Shown here: positions 42,506-51,646 of the stretch, in pieces | Numbering within the stretch: the first letter of the stretch is position 1 | How the letters are laid out: each line of letters opens with the position of its first letter | Source: Microbacteriaceae bacterium PS02333 | Lineage (GTDB): Bacteria; Actinomycetota; Actinomycetes; Actinomycetales; Microbacteriaceae | DNA length: 64,000 bases | Assembly: GCA_029959665.1 (NCBI GenBank) | Contig: JASCOI010000006.1 | Span: 1 to 64,000 of the forward strand | Direction: 5' to 3' | Notes under the pieces: model-generated | What the model saw: only the letters and a program-made list of their open reading frames with translations | Databases searched by the model: none | Told to the model about the DNA's origin: nothing | Position numbers and translations under genes: made by a program

Positions 42506-42537
42506 AAAGGCGGGCCTCCCGGAGGAGACCCGCCTTT
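42506..42537 (-). terminator. Terminator of the rpsF-ssb-rpsR-rplI operon
   Basis: AAAGGCGGG at 42506-42514 pairs with CCCGCCTTT at 42529-42537, with an inner CCTCC/GGAGG stem. It lies 20 bases beyond the rplI stop. On the minus strand the 3' arm ends in TTT. Confidence 0.8.
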
Positions 42538-42556
42538 CGACGGAACAGACGCTGCC

Positions 42557-43009
42557 TTACTTGGCGGCGACGACCTTCAGCGAGATCGTCGCGACGATGT
42601 CCTCGCGCAGACGCACGGTGGCCTCGTGGTCACCGGTGGTCTTGATGGTCGCGGGGACCTCGACCTTGCGCTTGTCGAGCGAGCCGACGCCCTGGGCCTC
42701 GACGGCCGCGGCGACGTCCGCCGGACGCACGGAGCCGAAGAGACGGCCGTCCTGGCCGGCCTTGACGGTCAGCTGGATGGTGGCGTTCTCGAGCTTCATC
42801 TTGAGGTCCTGGGCCTCTTCGATGGTGGCGAGCTCGCGAGCGGCACGGCCGGCGCGGATCGACTCGACCTGCTTCTCGCCGCCCTTGGACCACGCGACAG
42901 CGAAGCCCTGGGGGATGAGGTAGTTGCGGGCGTAGCCGTTCTTGACGTCGACGACGTCACCGGCGGAACCGAGGCCGGAGACCTCGTGGGTGAGGATGAG
43001 CTTCGACAT
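42557..43009 (-). CDS. rplI: Ribosomal protein bL9
   Basis: A 150-aa large-subunit ribosomal protein. The N-terminal signature [19 protein letters not shown] is diagnostic, followed by the long connecting helix and the C-terminal domain ([27 protein letters not shown]). It is the last gene of rpsF-ssb-rpsR-rplI and is followed by a strong hairpin. dnaB, which commonly follows rplI, is 12 kb further on. Confidence 0.98.
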   Translation of the reverse strand: MSKLILTHEVSGLGSAGDVVDVKNGYARNYLIPQGFAVAWSKGGEKQVESIRAGRAARELATIEEAQDLKMKLENATIQLTVKAGQDGRLFGSVRPADVAAAVEAQGVGSLDKRKVEVPATIKTTGDHEATVRLREDIVATISLKVVAAK

Positions 43010-43023
43010 GTGTCGACCTCCGA

Positions 43024-43281
43024 TCAGCGGCCGGAGCCGGCGTAGGGGAGGAGCGCCATCTCACGGGCGTTCTTCACGGCACGGGCAATGAGGCGCTGCT
43101 CCTGGACGGAGACGCCGGTGATGCGACGGGCGCGGATCTTTCCACGCTCCGAGATGAACTTGCGCAGGGTCGCAACGTCCTTGTAGTCGATGACACCGAC
43201 CTTGATGGACTTCGCGGGAGCGGCGTTCTTGCCGCCCTTGCCGCGAGGCTTGCGGCGGTCGCCGCTGCTCTTTCCAGCCAT
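43024..43281 (-). CDS. rpsR: Ribosomal protein bS18
   Basis: An 85-aa small-subunit protein that pairs with bS6. The core [28 protein letters not shown] and the tail [14 protein letters not shown] are the family hallmarks. The basic Gly/Lys-rich N-terminal extension is typical of actinobacteria. No zinc-binding cysteines are present, so it is the zinc-independent form. It sits between ssb and rplI. Confidence 0.98.
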   Translation of the reverse strand: MAGKSSGDRRKPRGKGGKNAAPAKSIKVGVIDYKDVATLRKFISERGKIRARRITGVSVQEQRLIARAVKNAREMALLPYAGSGR

Positions 43282-43328
43282 TGTAATTTTCCTTAGGGAG
43301 AAGTTTGTCTACCGTGTGATCGCGAGGA

Positions 43329-43901
43329 TCAGAACGGGGTCTCGTCGTCGTAGGTGCCACCGGGGGTCGACCAAACGTCGTTCCCCTGCTGACCACCTTG
43401 CTGGCCGCCCTGCGGTGACCACGGTGCGTCGGACTGTCCACCACCGGCAGCGTTGCCGCCACCGTTGTTGTTCCAGTTCCCACCGTTGCCACCGGCCGGG
43501 GCACCGCCGCCGACCTGTCCACGGCCGCCGCCGCCACCCGTTGCACGGGTGACCTGCGCGGTCGCGTAGCGGAGCGACGGGCCGATCTCGTCGACCTCGA
43601 GCTCGATGCTCGTACGCTGCTGGCCCTCTCGGTCCTGGTACGAGCGCTGACGGAGACGACCCTGCGCGATGACGCGCGAGCCCTTCGTCAGCGACCCCGC
43701 GACGTGCTCGGCGAATTCGCGCCACACGCTCGCACGGAGGAACAGCGCTTCGCCGTCCTTCCACTCGTTCGCCTGACGGTCGAACGTGCGAGGGGTGGAT
43801 GCGATGGTGAAGTTCGCCACAGCGAGCCCGTTCTGCGTGTAGCGCAGCTCGGGGTCAGCAGTGAGGTTCCCCACCACCGTGATGACGGTTTCGCCGGCCA
43901 T
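43329..43901 (-). CDS. ssb: Single-stranded DNA-binding protein SSB
   Basis: A 190-aa OB-fold protein that coats single-stranded DNA at forks and in repair. The OB domain (residues 1-110) has [27 protein letters not shown] and [17 protein letters not shown] Gly/Asn-rich linker follows, with the acidic tip DDETPF that recruits partner proteins. Adjacent to rpsF with only 3 nt between, in the standard ribosomal-ssb operon. Confidence 0.98.
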   Translation of the reverse strand: MAGETVITVVGNLTADPELRYTQNGLAVANFTIASTPRTFDRQANEWKDGEALFLRASVWREFAEHVAGSLTKGSRVIAQGRLRQRSYQDREGQQRTSIELEVDEIGPSLRYATAQVTRATGGGGGRGQVGGGAPAGGNGGNWNNNGGGNAAGGGQSDAPWSPQGGQQGGQQGNDVWSTPGGTYDDETPF

Positions 43902-43904
43902 CGG

Positions 43905-44297
43905 TTACTCGGCGCTCGCGGTCGCGGCGGCCGGGGCGGCGGCAGCGTTCGCTGCCTTGCGGGCGGCACGGGCCTCGTCGCGCTGCTTCTGCGCGGCGAC
44001 CTGTGCGATGCCCTCTTCGGCGCGGAGGACCTTGGTGCGGAGCACGGCCTCGGAGAGACCGAGCTGGCGGTCCAGCTCCTTGGCGGCCTCGGGCGAGGAC
44101 GTGAAGTTGACGACGGCGTAGATGCCCTCGGTCTTCTTGGCGATCTCGTAGGCCAGGCGACGACGGCCCCAGACGTCCACGTTGTCGACGGTTCCACCGT
44201 CGTTGCGGATCACGGCGAGGAACTTGTCCAGGCTGGGAGCGACGGTGCGCTCATCGATCTCGGGGTCGAGGATCGCCATCAGTTCGTACTGGTGCAT
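43905..44297 (-). CDS. rpsF: Ribosomal protein bS6
   Basis: A 130-aa small-subunit protein. [41 protein letters not shown] and [14 protein letters not shown] match bS6. The C-terminus is extended by an Ala/Arg-rich tail. The ATG at 44297 was chosen over an upstream frame because it starts the first beta strand and has AAAGGAGGTGG just upstream. It is the first gene of the operon. Confidence 0.97.
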   Translation of the reverse strand: MHQYELMAILDPEIDERTVAPSLDKFLAVIRNDGGTVDNVDVWGRRRLAYEIAKKTEGIYAVVNFTSSPEAAKELDRQLGLSEAVLRTKVLRAEEGIAQVAAQKQRDEARAARKAANAAAAPAAATASAE

Positions 44298-44458
44298 GCG
44301 GAACCCACCTCCTTTGGTCTCGAACGGCTCCGGGCGGTTCCCGGAACAGGAGGGTTGATGCATGTGCGCCGGATCCGCAGGTGCGGTCGGCACAACCCCG
44401 CAAGCTTAGCGGACGGCCTGGAGGCGCGCCACCGTTCCGTCGGATCGGTGCGGGCCGG

Positions 44459-45895
44459 TCAGGCGGTGGCGTCCCGGGCGGCCCACCAGTCGCGCAGGCG
44501 CGCTTCGGCCGCCTCGGCGCCGAGGGGACCCTCGTCCATCCGCGCCTCGAGCAGGAAGCGGTACGCCTCACCGACGGCACGCCCCGGCGGGATGTCGAGG
44601 ATGCGCATGATGTCGTCGCCGGTCAGGTCCGGACGGATCGAGTCGAGTTCCTCCTGCTTGGAGAGGACCTCGATGCGGTCCTCGAGGTCGTCGTACGCGA
44701 ACGCCAGGCGATCGGCCTTCCGCCGGTTCCTCGTGGTGACGTCGGAGCGGGTGAGTTCGTGCAGCCGCTCGAGCTGGGGTCCGGCGTCGCGGACGTAGCG
44801 GCGCACGGCGGAGTCCGTCCACGCACCGTCGGTGTACCCGAAGAAGCGCAGGTGCAGCTCGATCAGGCGGGCGACCGCCGCGATGGTGTCGTTGTCGAAC
44901 CGGAGCGCACGGAGTCGCTTCTTCGCGAGCTTCGAGCCGACCAGGTCGTGGTGGTGGAAGCTCACGGCGCCACCTGGCTCGAGCTTCCGGGTCGCGGGCT
45001 TGCCGATGTCGTGCAGGAGCGCCGCCAGCCGCAGCACCGTGTCGGGGGCTTCCCCGGCGTGCCGCTCGGCCTCGTACCCGATCGCCTGGGTCAGGACGGT
45101 GAGCGAGTGCTCGTAGACGTCCTTGTGGTGGTGGTGCTCGTCGATCTCCAGGCGCATCGCCGGCAGCTCCGGCAAGAACCGCTCGGCGAGTCCGGTGTCG
45201 ACGAGGAGTCGGATGCCCGGGACGGGGTCGCTCGTGTTCAGCAGCTTGACGAGCTCGTCGCGGACGCGTTCGGCGGAGACGATCTCGATGGAGTCGGCCA
45301 GGGACTCCATCGCGGCGGCGACGTCGTCGGACACGGTGAACCCGAGCTGCGAGGTGAACCGTGCGGCGCGCATCATCCGCAGGGGGTCGTCCCGGAACGA
45401 CGTCTCGGCCGTCTGGGGCGTGCGGAGCCGCTCGGCGAGCAGGTCCTCGACGCCGCCGTGCACGTCGACGAGCTCGCGGGCCGGCAGCCGGAGCGCCATC
45501 GCGTTCACCGTGAAGTCGCGACGGAGCAGGTCGTCCTCGATGGTGTCGCCGAACGCCACCTCGGGCTTCCGGGTCTCGCCGTCGTAGACGTCGCTGCGGT
45601 AGGTCGTGATCTCGACCTGCTCGCCCTCGACCCTCGCCGCGATCGTGCCGAACTGTCGCCCGACGTCCCACGTCGCACTCGCGATGGGTTCGACGATCGC
45701 CAGGACCTGGTCGGGGAGGGCGTCCGTCGTGAAGTCCAGGTCGGTCACCGGGCGACCGAGGAAGGCGTCGCGGACCGGCCCGCCGACCAGCGCGAGTTCG
45801 TGTCCGGCGTCCGCGAAGGCGCGGGCGAGGACGGCGACGGGCGCGGTGGCGGCGAGTGCGTCGAGTCGTTCGACGGCCTGGGCTACGGACTGCAT
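44459..45895 (-). CDS. cca: CCA tRNA nucleotidyltransferase
   Basis: A 478-aa class II nucleotidyltransferase that adds or repairs the CCA end of tRNAs. LVGGPVRDAFLGRPVTDLDFTTDA is the catalytic loop with the two metal-binding aspartates, RRDFTVNAMAL and DDPLRMMRAARFTSQL are the next motifs, and a C-terminal HD domain has LLHDIGKPATR. The ATG at 45895, with GAGG five bases before it, was chosen; an ATG 15 bases upstream is possible. It is divergent from the DUF6049/murJ frame, as in many actinobacterial origin regions. Confidence 0.95.
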   Translation of the reverse strand: MQSVAQAVERLDALAATAPVAVLARAFADAGHELALVGGPVRDAFLGRPVTDLDFTTDALPDQVLAIVEPIASATWDVGRQFGTIAARVEGEQVEITTYRSDVYDGETRKPEVAFGDTIEDDLLRRDFTVNAMALRLPARELVDVHGGVEDLLAERLRTPQTAETSFRDDPLRMMRAARFTSQLGFTVSDDVAAAMESLADSIEIVSAERVRDELVKLLNTSDPVPGIRLLVDTGLAERFLPELPAMRLEIDEHHHHKDVYEHSLTVLTQAIGYEAERHAGEAPDTVLRLAALLHDIGKPATRKLEPGGAVSFHHHDLVGSKLAKKRLRALRFDNDTIAAVARLIELHLRFFGYTDGAWTDSAVRRYVRDAGPQLERLHELTRSDVTTRNRRKADRLAFAYDDLEDRIEVLSKQEELDSIRPDLTGDDIMRILDIPPGRAVGEAYRFLLEARMDEGPLGAEAAEARLRDWWAARDATA

Positions 45896-46018
45896 GACGT
45901 CCTCGATCATCCCAGATCGTCGCTGCCGGTTGTCCACCACCCGGGCGCGCACGCGAGGCTCTCATGGTCGCGCCTCATACACTCGTCCGAGGTCCGAACC
46001 GAAAACGGACCACCTCGC

Positions 46019-49000
46019 ATGCACATTCTCCGCACCTCGCTCGCCGCCGCCGCGTCCGCCCTGGTCGCCCTCGGCCTCGTCGTCACGCCCGCCGCCGTGA
46101 CCGCGGCGCACGCGACGACCGCCCCGACGGCGACGACCCGCCTGGCGCACCCCGCCGCCACCGAGGAAGGCAAGGCGACGATCGACATCGTCCCCGCCGA
46201 CCGTGGTGTGCTGCAGCCCGACCAGGACCTCAGGCTCTCGCTGACGGTGACCAACGACACCGACTCCGACCTTCCGGCCGGCAGCGCGGAACTCGACATC
46301 TTCCGGCAGTACGCGGGCACGCGTGATGTCCTCAGCGACTGGCTAGCCGACACCAGCACGACCGGTTACCTCGGCGCCCCGATGGACTCCGTCGACGTTC
46401 CAGAGGTCCCAGCCCACCGCTCGGTCACGCTGGACGACGTCACGATCGTCTCCGGCAACGTCGCGCTCGGCGGGTACTCGTCGTTCGGTGCCCGGCGCAT
46501 CGCGGCCGAGTACACGGCGGGGTCCACGAGCGCCGTCGCCCGCTCGGCGATCACCTGGTACCCGAACTACGAGCAGACCCCCGTCGGTGTCTCGGTCGCG
46601 ATGCCGATCACGATGCCCGCGAATCCCGACGGCCTGATCTCCGGCAAGGACCTCGCGAGTGCCACCAGCGTCGACGGCACGCTCACCCAGCAGCTGAACG
46701 CCGCGCAGGACCACAACGTCGCGCTCGGCATCGACCCGAGGATCATCGCGTCGATCCGGATCCTCGGCGAGAACGCCCCGTCGTCCGCGACGGCGTGGCT
46801 GCAGCGACTCGAGCGGATGCGCAACGAGACCTTCGCACTCTCCTACGCGGACGCGGACGTCACGGGCCTCCGCCAGGCGGGCTCCTCCGGCATCCTCGCC
46901 CCGATCTCGCTCGACCAGTCGATCGACCCCGACGACTTCCCCGGTGCCAGCACCCCGACCCCGACGCCCACCGGGACGCCTGGCAGCACCGAGACCCCGA
47001 CCCCGAGCGCCACCCCCGAGTCGAACCCCACGAACGACCCCGCCGCCGGCGAAGCGGACGCCGGGACGACCCTGCCGACGACCGCGTCCCTCCTCGACTT
47101 CCCGTACTCGATGTCGGCGATCTCGTGGCCAGCAGAGGGCACCGTCGCCACCGACGACATCGACGCGCTCGCGGACGCCGGCACCAAGTCGACGATCGTC
47201 TCGAGCGGCAACACCTCCGCGGGTGCGAACACGACCATCAGCGCGTCCGAGAAGATCGGCGACGACCAGGTCCTCGTGTCCGACTCCGGCATGTCGAAGC
47301 TGCTCCGCGACGCCGCCACCGCGACCACGCAACGGGACTGGTCGAACGCCATGAGCAAGCTCACCGCGACCCTCGCCACGGTGTCCCGCCAGGGCGCCAC
47401 GAACGGCCCGGTCCTGCTCACCCTCGGCCGCGACTGGCCGACCGACTCCGGCCGGCTCAGCCAGGCGCTCGACGCCCTCGAGCGCACCGCGTGGGTCTCG
47501 CCGGCCGACCTCTCCACCGCGGCCGCGACGACCCCGGGGTCCCTCACGCTCACGAGTTCCCCGAACAGCGATGGCCGACTCGACCAGCTCCGCCGGCTCG
47601 TGCAGTCCGAACGGAACCTCACCGACTTCGCCTCCGCGATCGAGAACCCCGCCGACCTGACCGCCCCCGCGCGGCTGCAGACCCTCGCAGCCGCCTCGAA
47701 CGCGTTCCGCGCGGACGACGACGCCTTCACCAAGGCCGTCGACACCCGTGTGATGCAGTCCGCCAAGACGGTCTCCAGCGTCGGGATCCTCGACGGCAGC
47801 AGCATCACCCTGCTCGGCGACCGGTCGTCCCTGCCGATCTCCATCCGGAACCGGTCCGACTTCCCGGTCACGGTGTTCCTCACCGTCGAGCCCTCGAACT
47901 CGTTCCTCCGCATCGAGAAGAACGCGGTCAAGGTCACCGTGCAGCCGGACTCGTCCAGCCGCGTGACGTTCCCCGTCCAGTCCGTCGCCAACGGCAAGGT
48001 CGAGCTGACGATGTCGCTCACCAGTGCCACCGGCGTCCGCATCGCCGATCCCGCCACGGTCGAGATCAACGTGCAGGCGCAGTGGGAGACGTTCATCACC
48101 GCGGCAGCGGCGATCGCCGTCATCGCGATCTTCGGCCTCGGGATCTACCGCAACGTCCGTCGCCGGCTGCGCCGTCGCCGGAACGGGGAGCCGGACGAGG
48201 TCGAGGAAGACCCGAACCGCCCGCTCGATGTGCAGCCGCCGGCACCGGGAGAGACCCGGCCAGGAGGCTCGTCCGCCGCTGCCAAGTCGGCTGCGGCCGT
48301 GCCGATGGCCGGTTCCACCGCCACCCTCACCGACCGCGACCCCGAGGAGCCGACCATCAGCGCCACCCAGCCCCAGCCCGCCGTCGACGCCGAGCCCGTC
48401 GCAGAGCGGAGCCTCGGGCGGGCGAGCGCGATGCTCGCGGCGGGGACGATGGCGTCGCGCATCCTGGGGTTCGCGAAGACCTTCGTGCTCGCGTTCGCCA
48501 TCGGGCAGACCCACTCGCCTGCTGCTGACGCGTTCGCGGTCTCCAACCAGATCCCCAACAACATCTACGCGCTCGTCGCCGGCGGTCTGCTCTCGGCCGT
48601 GCTCATCCCGCAGATCGTGCGGGCCATGAAGCAGAACACCGACGGCGGCGCCGCGTACGTCAACAAGATCGTGACGCTCGGCGCCTCCGTCTTCCTCGTG
48701 ATCACGGTCATCGCCACGGTGCTCGCCCCGCTGCTCGTCCGGCTCTACGCGTCACAGGCGACCGACGGCAAGGGGTTCTCCGCTGCCCAGACCGATCTCG
48801 CCGTCGCGCTGGCGTTCTGGTGCCTCCCGCAGATCCTCTTCTACGCGCTGTACTCACTGCTCGGCGAGGTCCTCAACGCGAAGCAGTTCTTCGGTCCGTT
48901 CACGTGGGCGCCGCTCATCAACAACGTCATCGCGATCGCAGGACTCATCGTCTTCATCGCGCTCTTCGGCGGCCGCGCCGAGAACTCCGGCGTCGACACG

Positions 49001-50029
49001 TGGACCCCGCTGAAGATCGCCGTCCTGGCCGGCAGCGCGTCCCTCGGCGTGCTGGCGCAGGCCGCGTTCCTCCCGCTGTTCTGGCGCCGCGCCGGTCTCC
49101 GCTTCCGGCCGGACTTCAAGTGGCGGGGAGTCGGCCTCAAGTCCACCGGGACCGCTGCGGGATGGCTCTTCGCGATGATCCTCGTGACGCAGCTCGCCGG
49201 CATCGTGCAGTCGCGGGTCGGATCGTTGGGCACGGGGAGCGCCGGCAACGCCGTGCTCCAGAACGCGTGGCTCCTCTTCATGCTCCCGCACTCGATCATC
49301 ACCGTCTCGATCGCGACCGCCTACTTCACCAGGATGAGCCACGACGCCGAACGCGGCGACCTCGCGGCCGTCCGTCGGAACCTCTCGCTGTCACTCCGGA
49401 TCGTCGGACTGTTCACCGTGTTCGCGACCGTCGCGCTGATCGTCGTCGCCGTCCCGTTCGGGCGGATGTTCGCGCCCGACTTCGAAGGCGCGTTGTCCGT
49501 CGGAGCGGTGCTCGTCGCCTACATGCCGGGACTCGTCCTCTTCAGCATGCTCTTCATCATCCAGCGGGTCTTCTGGGCGATGCACGACCACCGGACGCCG
49601 TTCCTGATGCAGCTCGTGCAGTCGGGGCTGTTCGTGATCGGTGCTCTCGCCGTGACCACCTTGCCGAACACGGCCATCGGCGTGGGTGTCGCAGCGTGCA
49701 CGACGCTCGCCGGCACCGCCCAGACCATCGTCGCGCTGGTCCTCGTGCGCCGGCGCCTGCACGGCATCGAGGGTGCGAACGTCACCCGGTCGCACGCGCA
49801 GTTCGTCATCGCCGCACTCATCGCCGGTGTCGCCGGACTCCTCGTCGCGAACTTCTTCGGAACGTTCTCGGCCGACGGGTTCGCGATGGCCGACTTCACG
49901 AGCGCACTCATCACCGTGGTGCTCAGCGGTGCGGTGATGGTGATCGTCTACTTCGTCGCACTCGTCGTCGCGAAGAACGGCGAGATCCGCGGCGCCGTGG
50001 ACATCCTGAAGGCGCGCCTGGGTCGCTGA
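46019..50029 (+). CDS. DUF6049 protein fused in frame to MurJ
   Basis: One open frame of 1336 codons. Residues 1-712 look like the extracytoplasmic DUF6049 protein found beside murJ in actinobacteria: a signal peptide (to about AHA at 36), beta-rich lumenal domains and a TM helix at 690-712 followed by basic RRRLRRRR. A polar linker follows, then from about residue 800 the lipid II flippase MurJ with RASAMLAAGTMASRILGFAKT and about 14 TM helices. No stop separates them. An internal ATG at 48304 (residue 762) could start a separate 574-aa MurJ but lacks an evident ribosome site. Periplasm-facing sensor domain plus flippase would be an envelope-synthesis unit. Confidence 0.8.
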   Translation: MHILRTSLAAAASALVALGLVVTPAAVTAAHATTAPTATTRLAHPAATEEGKATIDIVPADRGVLQPDQDLRLSLTVTNDTDSDLPAGSAELDIFRQYAGTRDVLSDWLADTSTTGYLGAPMDSVDVPEVPAHRSVTLDDVTIVSGNVALGGYSSFGARRIAAEYTAGSTSAVARSAITWYPNYEQTPVGVSVAMPITMPANPDGLISGKDLASATSVDGTLTQQLNAAQDHNVALGIDPRIIASIRILGENAPSSATAWLQRLERMRNETFALSYADADVTGLRQAGSSGILAPISLDQSIDPDDFPGASTPTPTPTGTPGSTETPTPSATPESNPTNDPAAGEADAGTTLPTTASLLDFPYSMSAISWPAEGTVATDDIDALADAGTKSTIVSSGNTSAGANTTISASEKIGDDQVLVSDSGMSKLLRDAATATTQRDWSNAMSKLTATLATVSRQGATNGPVLLTLGRDWPTDSGRLSQALDALERTAWVSPADLSTAAATTPGSLTLTSSPNSDGRLDQLRRLVQSERNLTDFASAIENPADLTAPARLQTLAAASNAFRADDDAFTKAVDTRVMQSAKTVSSVGILDGSSITLLGDRSSLPISIRNRSDFPVTVFLTVEPSNSFLRIEKNAVKVTVQPDSSSRVTFPVQSVANGKVELTMSLTSATGVRIADPATVEINVQAQWETFITAAAAIAVIAIFGLGIYRNVRRRLRRRRNGEPDEVEEDPNRPLDVQPPAPGETRPGGSSAAAKSAAAVPMAGSTATLTDRDPEEPTISATQPQPAVDAEPVAERSLGRASAMLAAGTMASRILGFAKTFVLAFAIGQTHSPAADAFAVSNQIPNNIYALVAGGLLSAVLIPQIVRAMKQNTDGGAAYVNKIVTLGASVFLVITVIATVLAPLLVRLYASQATDGKGFSAAQTDLAVALAFWCLPQILFYALYSLLGEVLNAKQFFGPFTWAPLINNVIAIAGLIVFIALFGGRAENSGVDTWTPLKIAVLAGSASLGVLAQAAFLPLFWRRAGLRFRPDFKWRGVGLKSTGTAAGWLFAMILVTQLAGIVQSRVGSLGTGSAGNAVLQNAWLLFMLPHSIITVSIATAYFTRMSHDAERGDLAAVRRNLSLSLRIVGLFTVFATVALIVVAVPFGRMFAPDFEGALSVGAVLVAYMPGLVLFSMLFIIQRVFWAMHDHRTPFLMQLVQSGLFVIGALAVTTLPNTAIGVGVAACTTLAGTAQTIVALVLVRRRLHGIEGANVTRSHAQFVIAALIAGVAGLLVANFFGTFSADGFAMADFTSALITVVLSGAVMVIVYFVALVVAKNGEIRGAVDILKARLGR

Positions 50030-50106
50030 CCGTTCCCGGGTGCTGCGGAATGCCGCGCCGGTACCATGTGTTGACCCGGTCAGACGCAACGGAAGGGCAT
50101 TCAGGC

Positions 50107-51093
50107 ATGCGCCAGCTCATCATCATCGGTTCCGGCCCGGCCGGGTTCACCGCCGGCATCTACGCCGCGCGCGCCCAGCTCAAGCCACTCATCGTCGCCT
50201 CGAGCGTCGAGACGGGCGGCGAGCTCACGAAGACGACCGAGGTCGAGAACTTCCCGGGCTTCCCCGAGGGCATCCAGGGCCCCGACCTCATGATCAAGAT
50301 GCAGGAACAGGCCGAGAAGTTCGGCGCAGAGGTCCTGTACGACGACGCCGTCTCCGTGGAGCTCACGGGCGACGTCAAGAAGGTCACGGTCGGCTCGGGC
50401 GAGACGTACGAGGCCCTCGCGGTCATCTACGCGACCGGCTCGGCGTACCGCCAGCTCGGCCTCGCTGACGAGGAGCGCCTGTCCGGCCACGGTGTCTCGT
50501 GGTGCGCGACCTGCGACGGCTTCTTCTTCCGGCAGAAGAACATCGCCGTGGTCGGCGGTGGCGACTCCGCGATGGAAGAAGCCACGTTCCTGACGCGCTT
50601 CGCCGACAAGGTGACGGTCATCCACCGCAAGGACACCCTGCGTGCGTCGAAGATCATGCAGGACCGCGCGATGAACGATCCGAAGATCGAGTTCGCCTGG
50701 AACAAGGAGGTCATCGGGATCACCGGTGCGTCCTCGGTCGAGGGCGTCACGCTGAAGGACACCGTCGACGGCACCGAGAGTGAGCTCGCGCTCGACGGCC
50801 TGTTCATCGCGATCGGCAACGACCCGCGCGTGCACCTCGTCCACAAGCAGCTCGAGCTCGCGCCGGAGGGCACCATCGCCGTCGAGGGTCGCACCTCGAA
50901 GGCAGTCGGCGTCCCCGGGGTGTTCGTGGCCGGCGACGTGCTCGACCACACCTACCGGCAGGCCATCACCGCCGCCGGCTCCGGTGCCGTCGCAGCGCTC
51001 GACGCCGAGAAGTACCTCGCCGACCTCGAAGACACCCTGACCGACCAGGCCGAAGGCGAGACCCCGGCCGAACCCGTCACCGTCTCCGCCTAG
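50107..51093 (+). CDS. trxB: Thioredoxin reductase TrxB
   Basis: A 328-aa NADPH-dependent flavoenzyme that reduces thioredoxin. FAD motif IIGSGPAGFTAGIYAAR, redox-active CATC in SWCATCDGFFF, NADPH motif VVGGGDSAMEEA and the C-terminal VFVAGDVLDHTYRQAITAAGSG are all present. A Glu/Pro-rich tail extends the usual length slightly. The trxA gene follows after 60 bp, so the two form the disulfide-reducing system that supplies MsrA and others. Confidence 0.98.
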   Translation: MRQLIIIGSGPAGFTAGIYAARAQLKPLIVASSVETGGELTKTTEVENFPGFPEGIQGPDLMIKMQEQAEKFGAEVLYDDAVSVELTGDVKKVTVGSGETYEALAVIYATGSAYRQLGLADEERLSGHGVSWCATCDGFFFRQKNIAVVGGGDSAMEEATFLTRFADKVTVIHRKDTLRASKIMQDRAMNDPKIEFAWNKEVIGITGASSVEGVTLKDTVDGTESELALDGLFIAIGNDPRVHLVHKQLELAPEGTIAVEGRTSKAVGVPGVFVAGDVLDHTYRQAITAAGSGAVAALDAEKYLADLEDTLTDQAEGETPAEPVTVSA

Positions 51094-51153
51094 GGAATTG
51101 CACGGCGGTCGCCGCCGTTCACCTCACTGACCGACCACTCCGAAGGAGTACAC

Positions 51154-51480
51154 ATGTCCAACGCCAAGGCAGTCACCGACGCCACCTTCTCGGACGAGGT
51201 CCTCAAGTCCGACAAGACGATCCTCGTCGACTTCTGGGCCGAGTGGTGTGGCCCGTGCCGCGCCGTCTCCCCGATCCTCGACCAGATCGCCGAAGAGCAC
51301 GCCGGCAAGATCGAGATCGTCAAGCTCAACGTCGACGACAACCCCCAGTCGGCCATGAACTACCAGATCACGTCGATCCCGGCGATGAAGGTGTTCAAGG
51401 GCGGCGAGGTCGTGAAGACCGTCATCGGCGCGAAGCCGAAGCCGGCTCTCGAGGCCGACCTCGCGGAGTTCCTCGCGTAG
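51154..51480 (+). CDS. trxA: Thioredoxin TrxA
   Basis: A 108-aa thioredoxin with the active site WAEWCGPCRA at about residues 29-38, the cis-Pro loop TSIPAMKVF and the conserved DDNPQSAMNYQI. A good GAAGGAG site precedes the ATG. Paired with trxB and followed by a strong terminator. Confidence 0.98.
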   Translation: MSNAKAVTDATFSDEVLKSDKTILVDFWAEWCGPCRAVSPILDQIAEEHAGKIEIVKLNVDDNPQSAMNYQITSIPAMKVFKGGEVVKTVIGAKPKPALEADLAEFLA

Positions 51481-51497
51481 GTACCCGCACCCAGACC

Positions 51498-51539
51498 CGA
51501 ACGCCCCGTCCTCCATTCCATCGGAGGGCGGGGCGTTCG
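51498..51539 (+). terminator. Terminator after trxA
   Basis: CGAACGCCCC at 51498-51507 pairs with GGGGCGTTCG at 51530-51539, extended inward by a further GTCCTCC/GGAGGGC partial stem, and followed by CTTTGT. A typical intrinsic terminator 17 bases after the stop. Confidence 0.85.
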
Positions 51540-51646
51540 CTTTGTCCGCGCAGGCCACCGGACTCGGATCGGCCTGCGTCCCGCACCCCGGGTTTCCGGG
51601 TTGCATGTCGTACTGTGGCTGAAATGCCGAGTGAACGGAGAACTCG

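Noticed and set aside
44381-46018. Long upstream extension of the DUF6049 frame
   Set aside because: It runs antisense through cca. The signal peptide begins at 46019, so the extension is noise.
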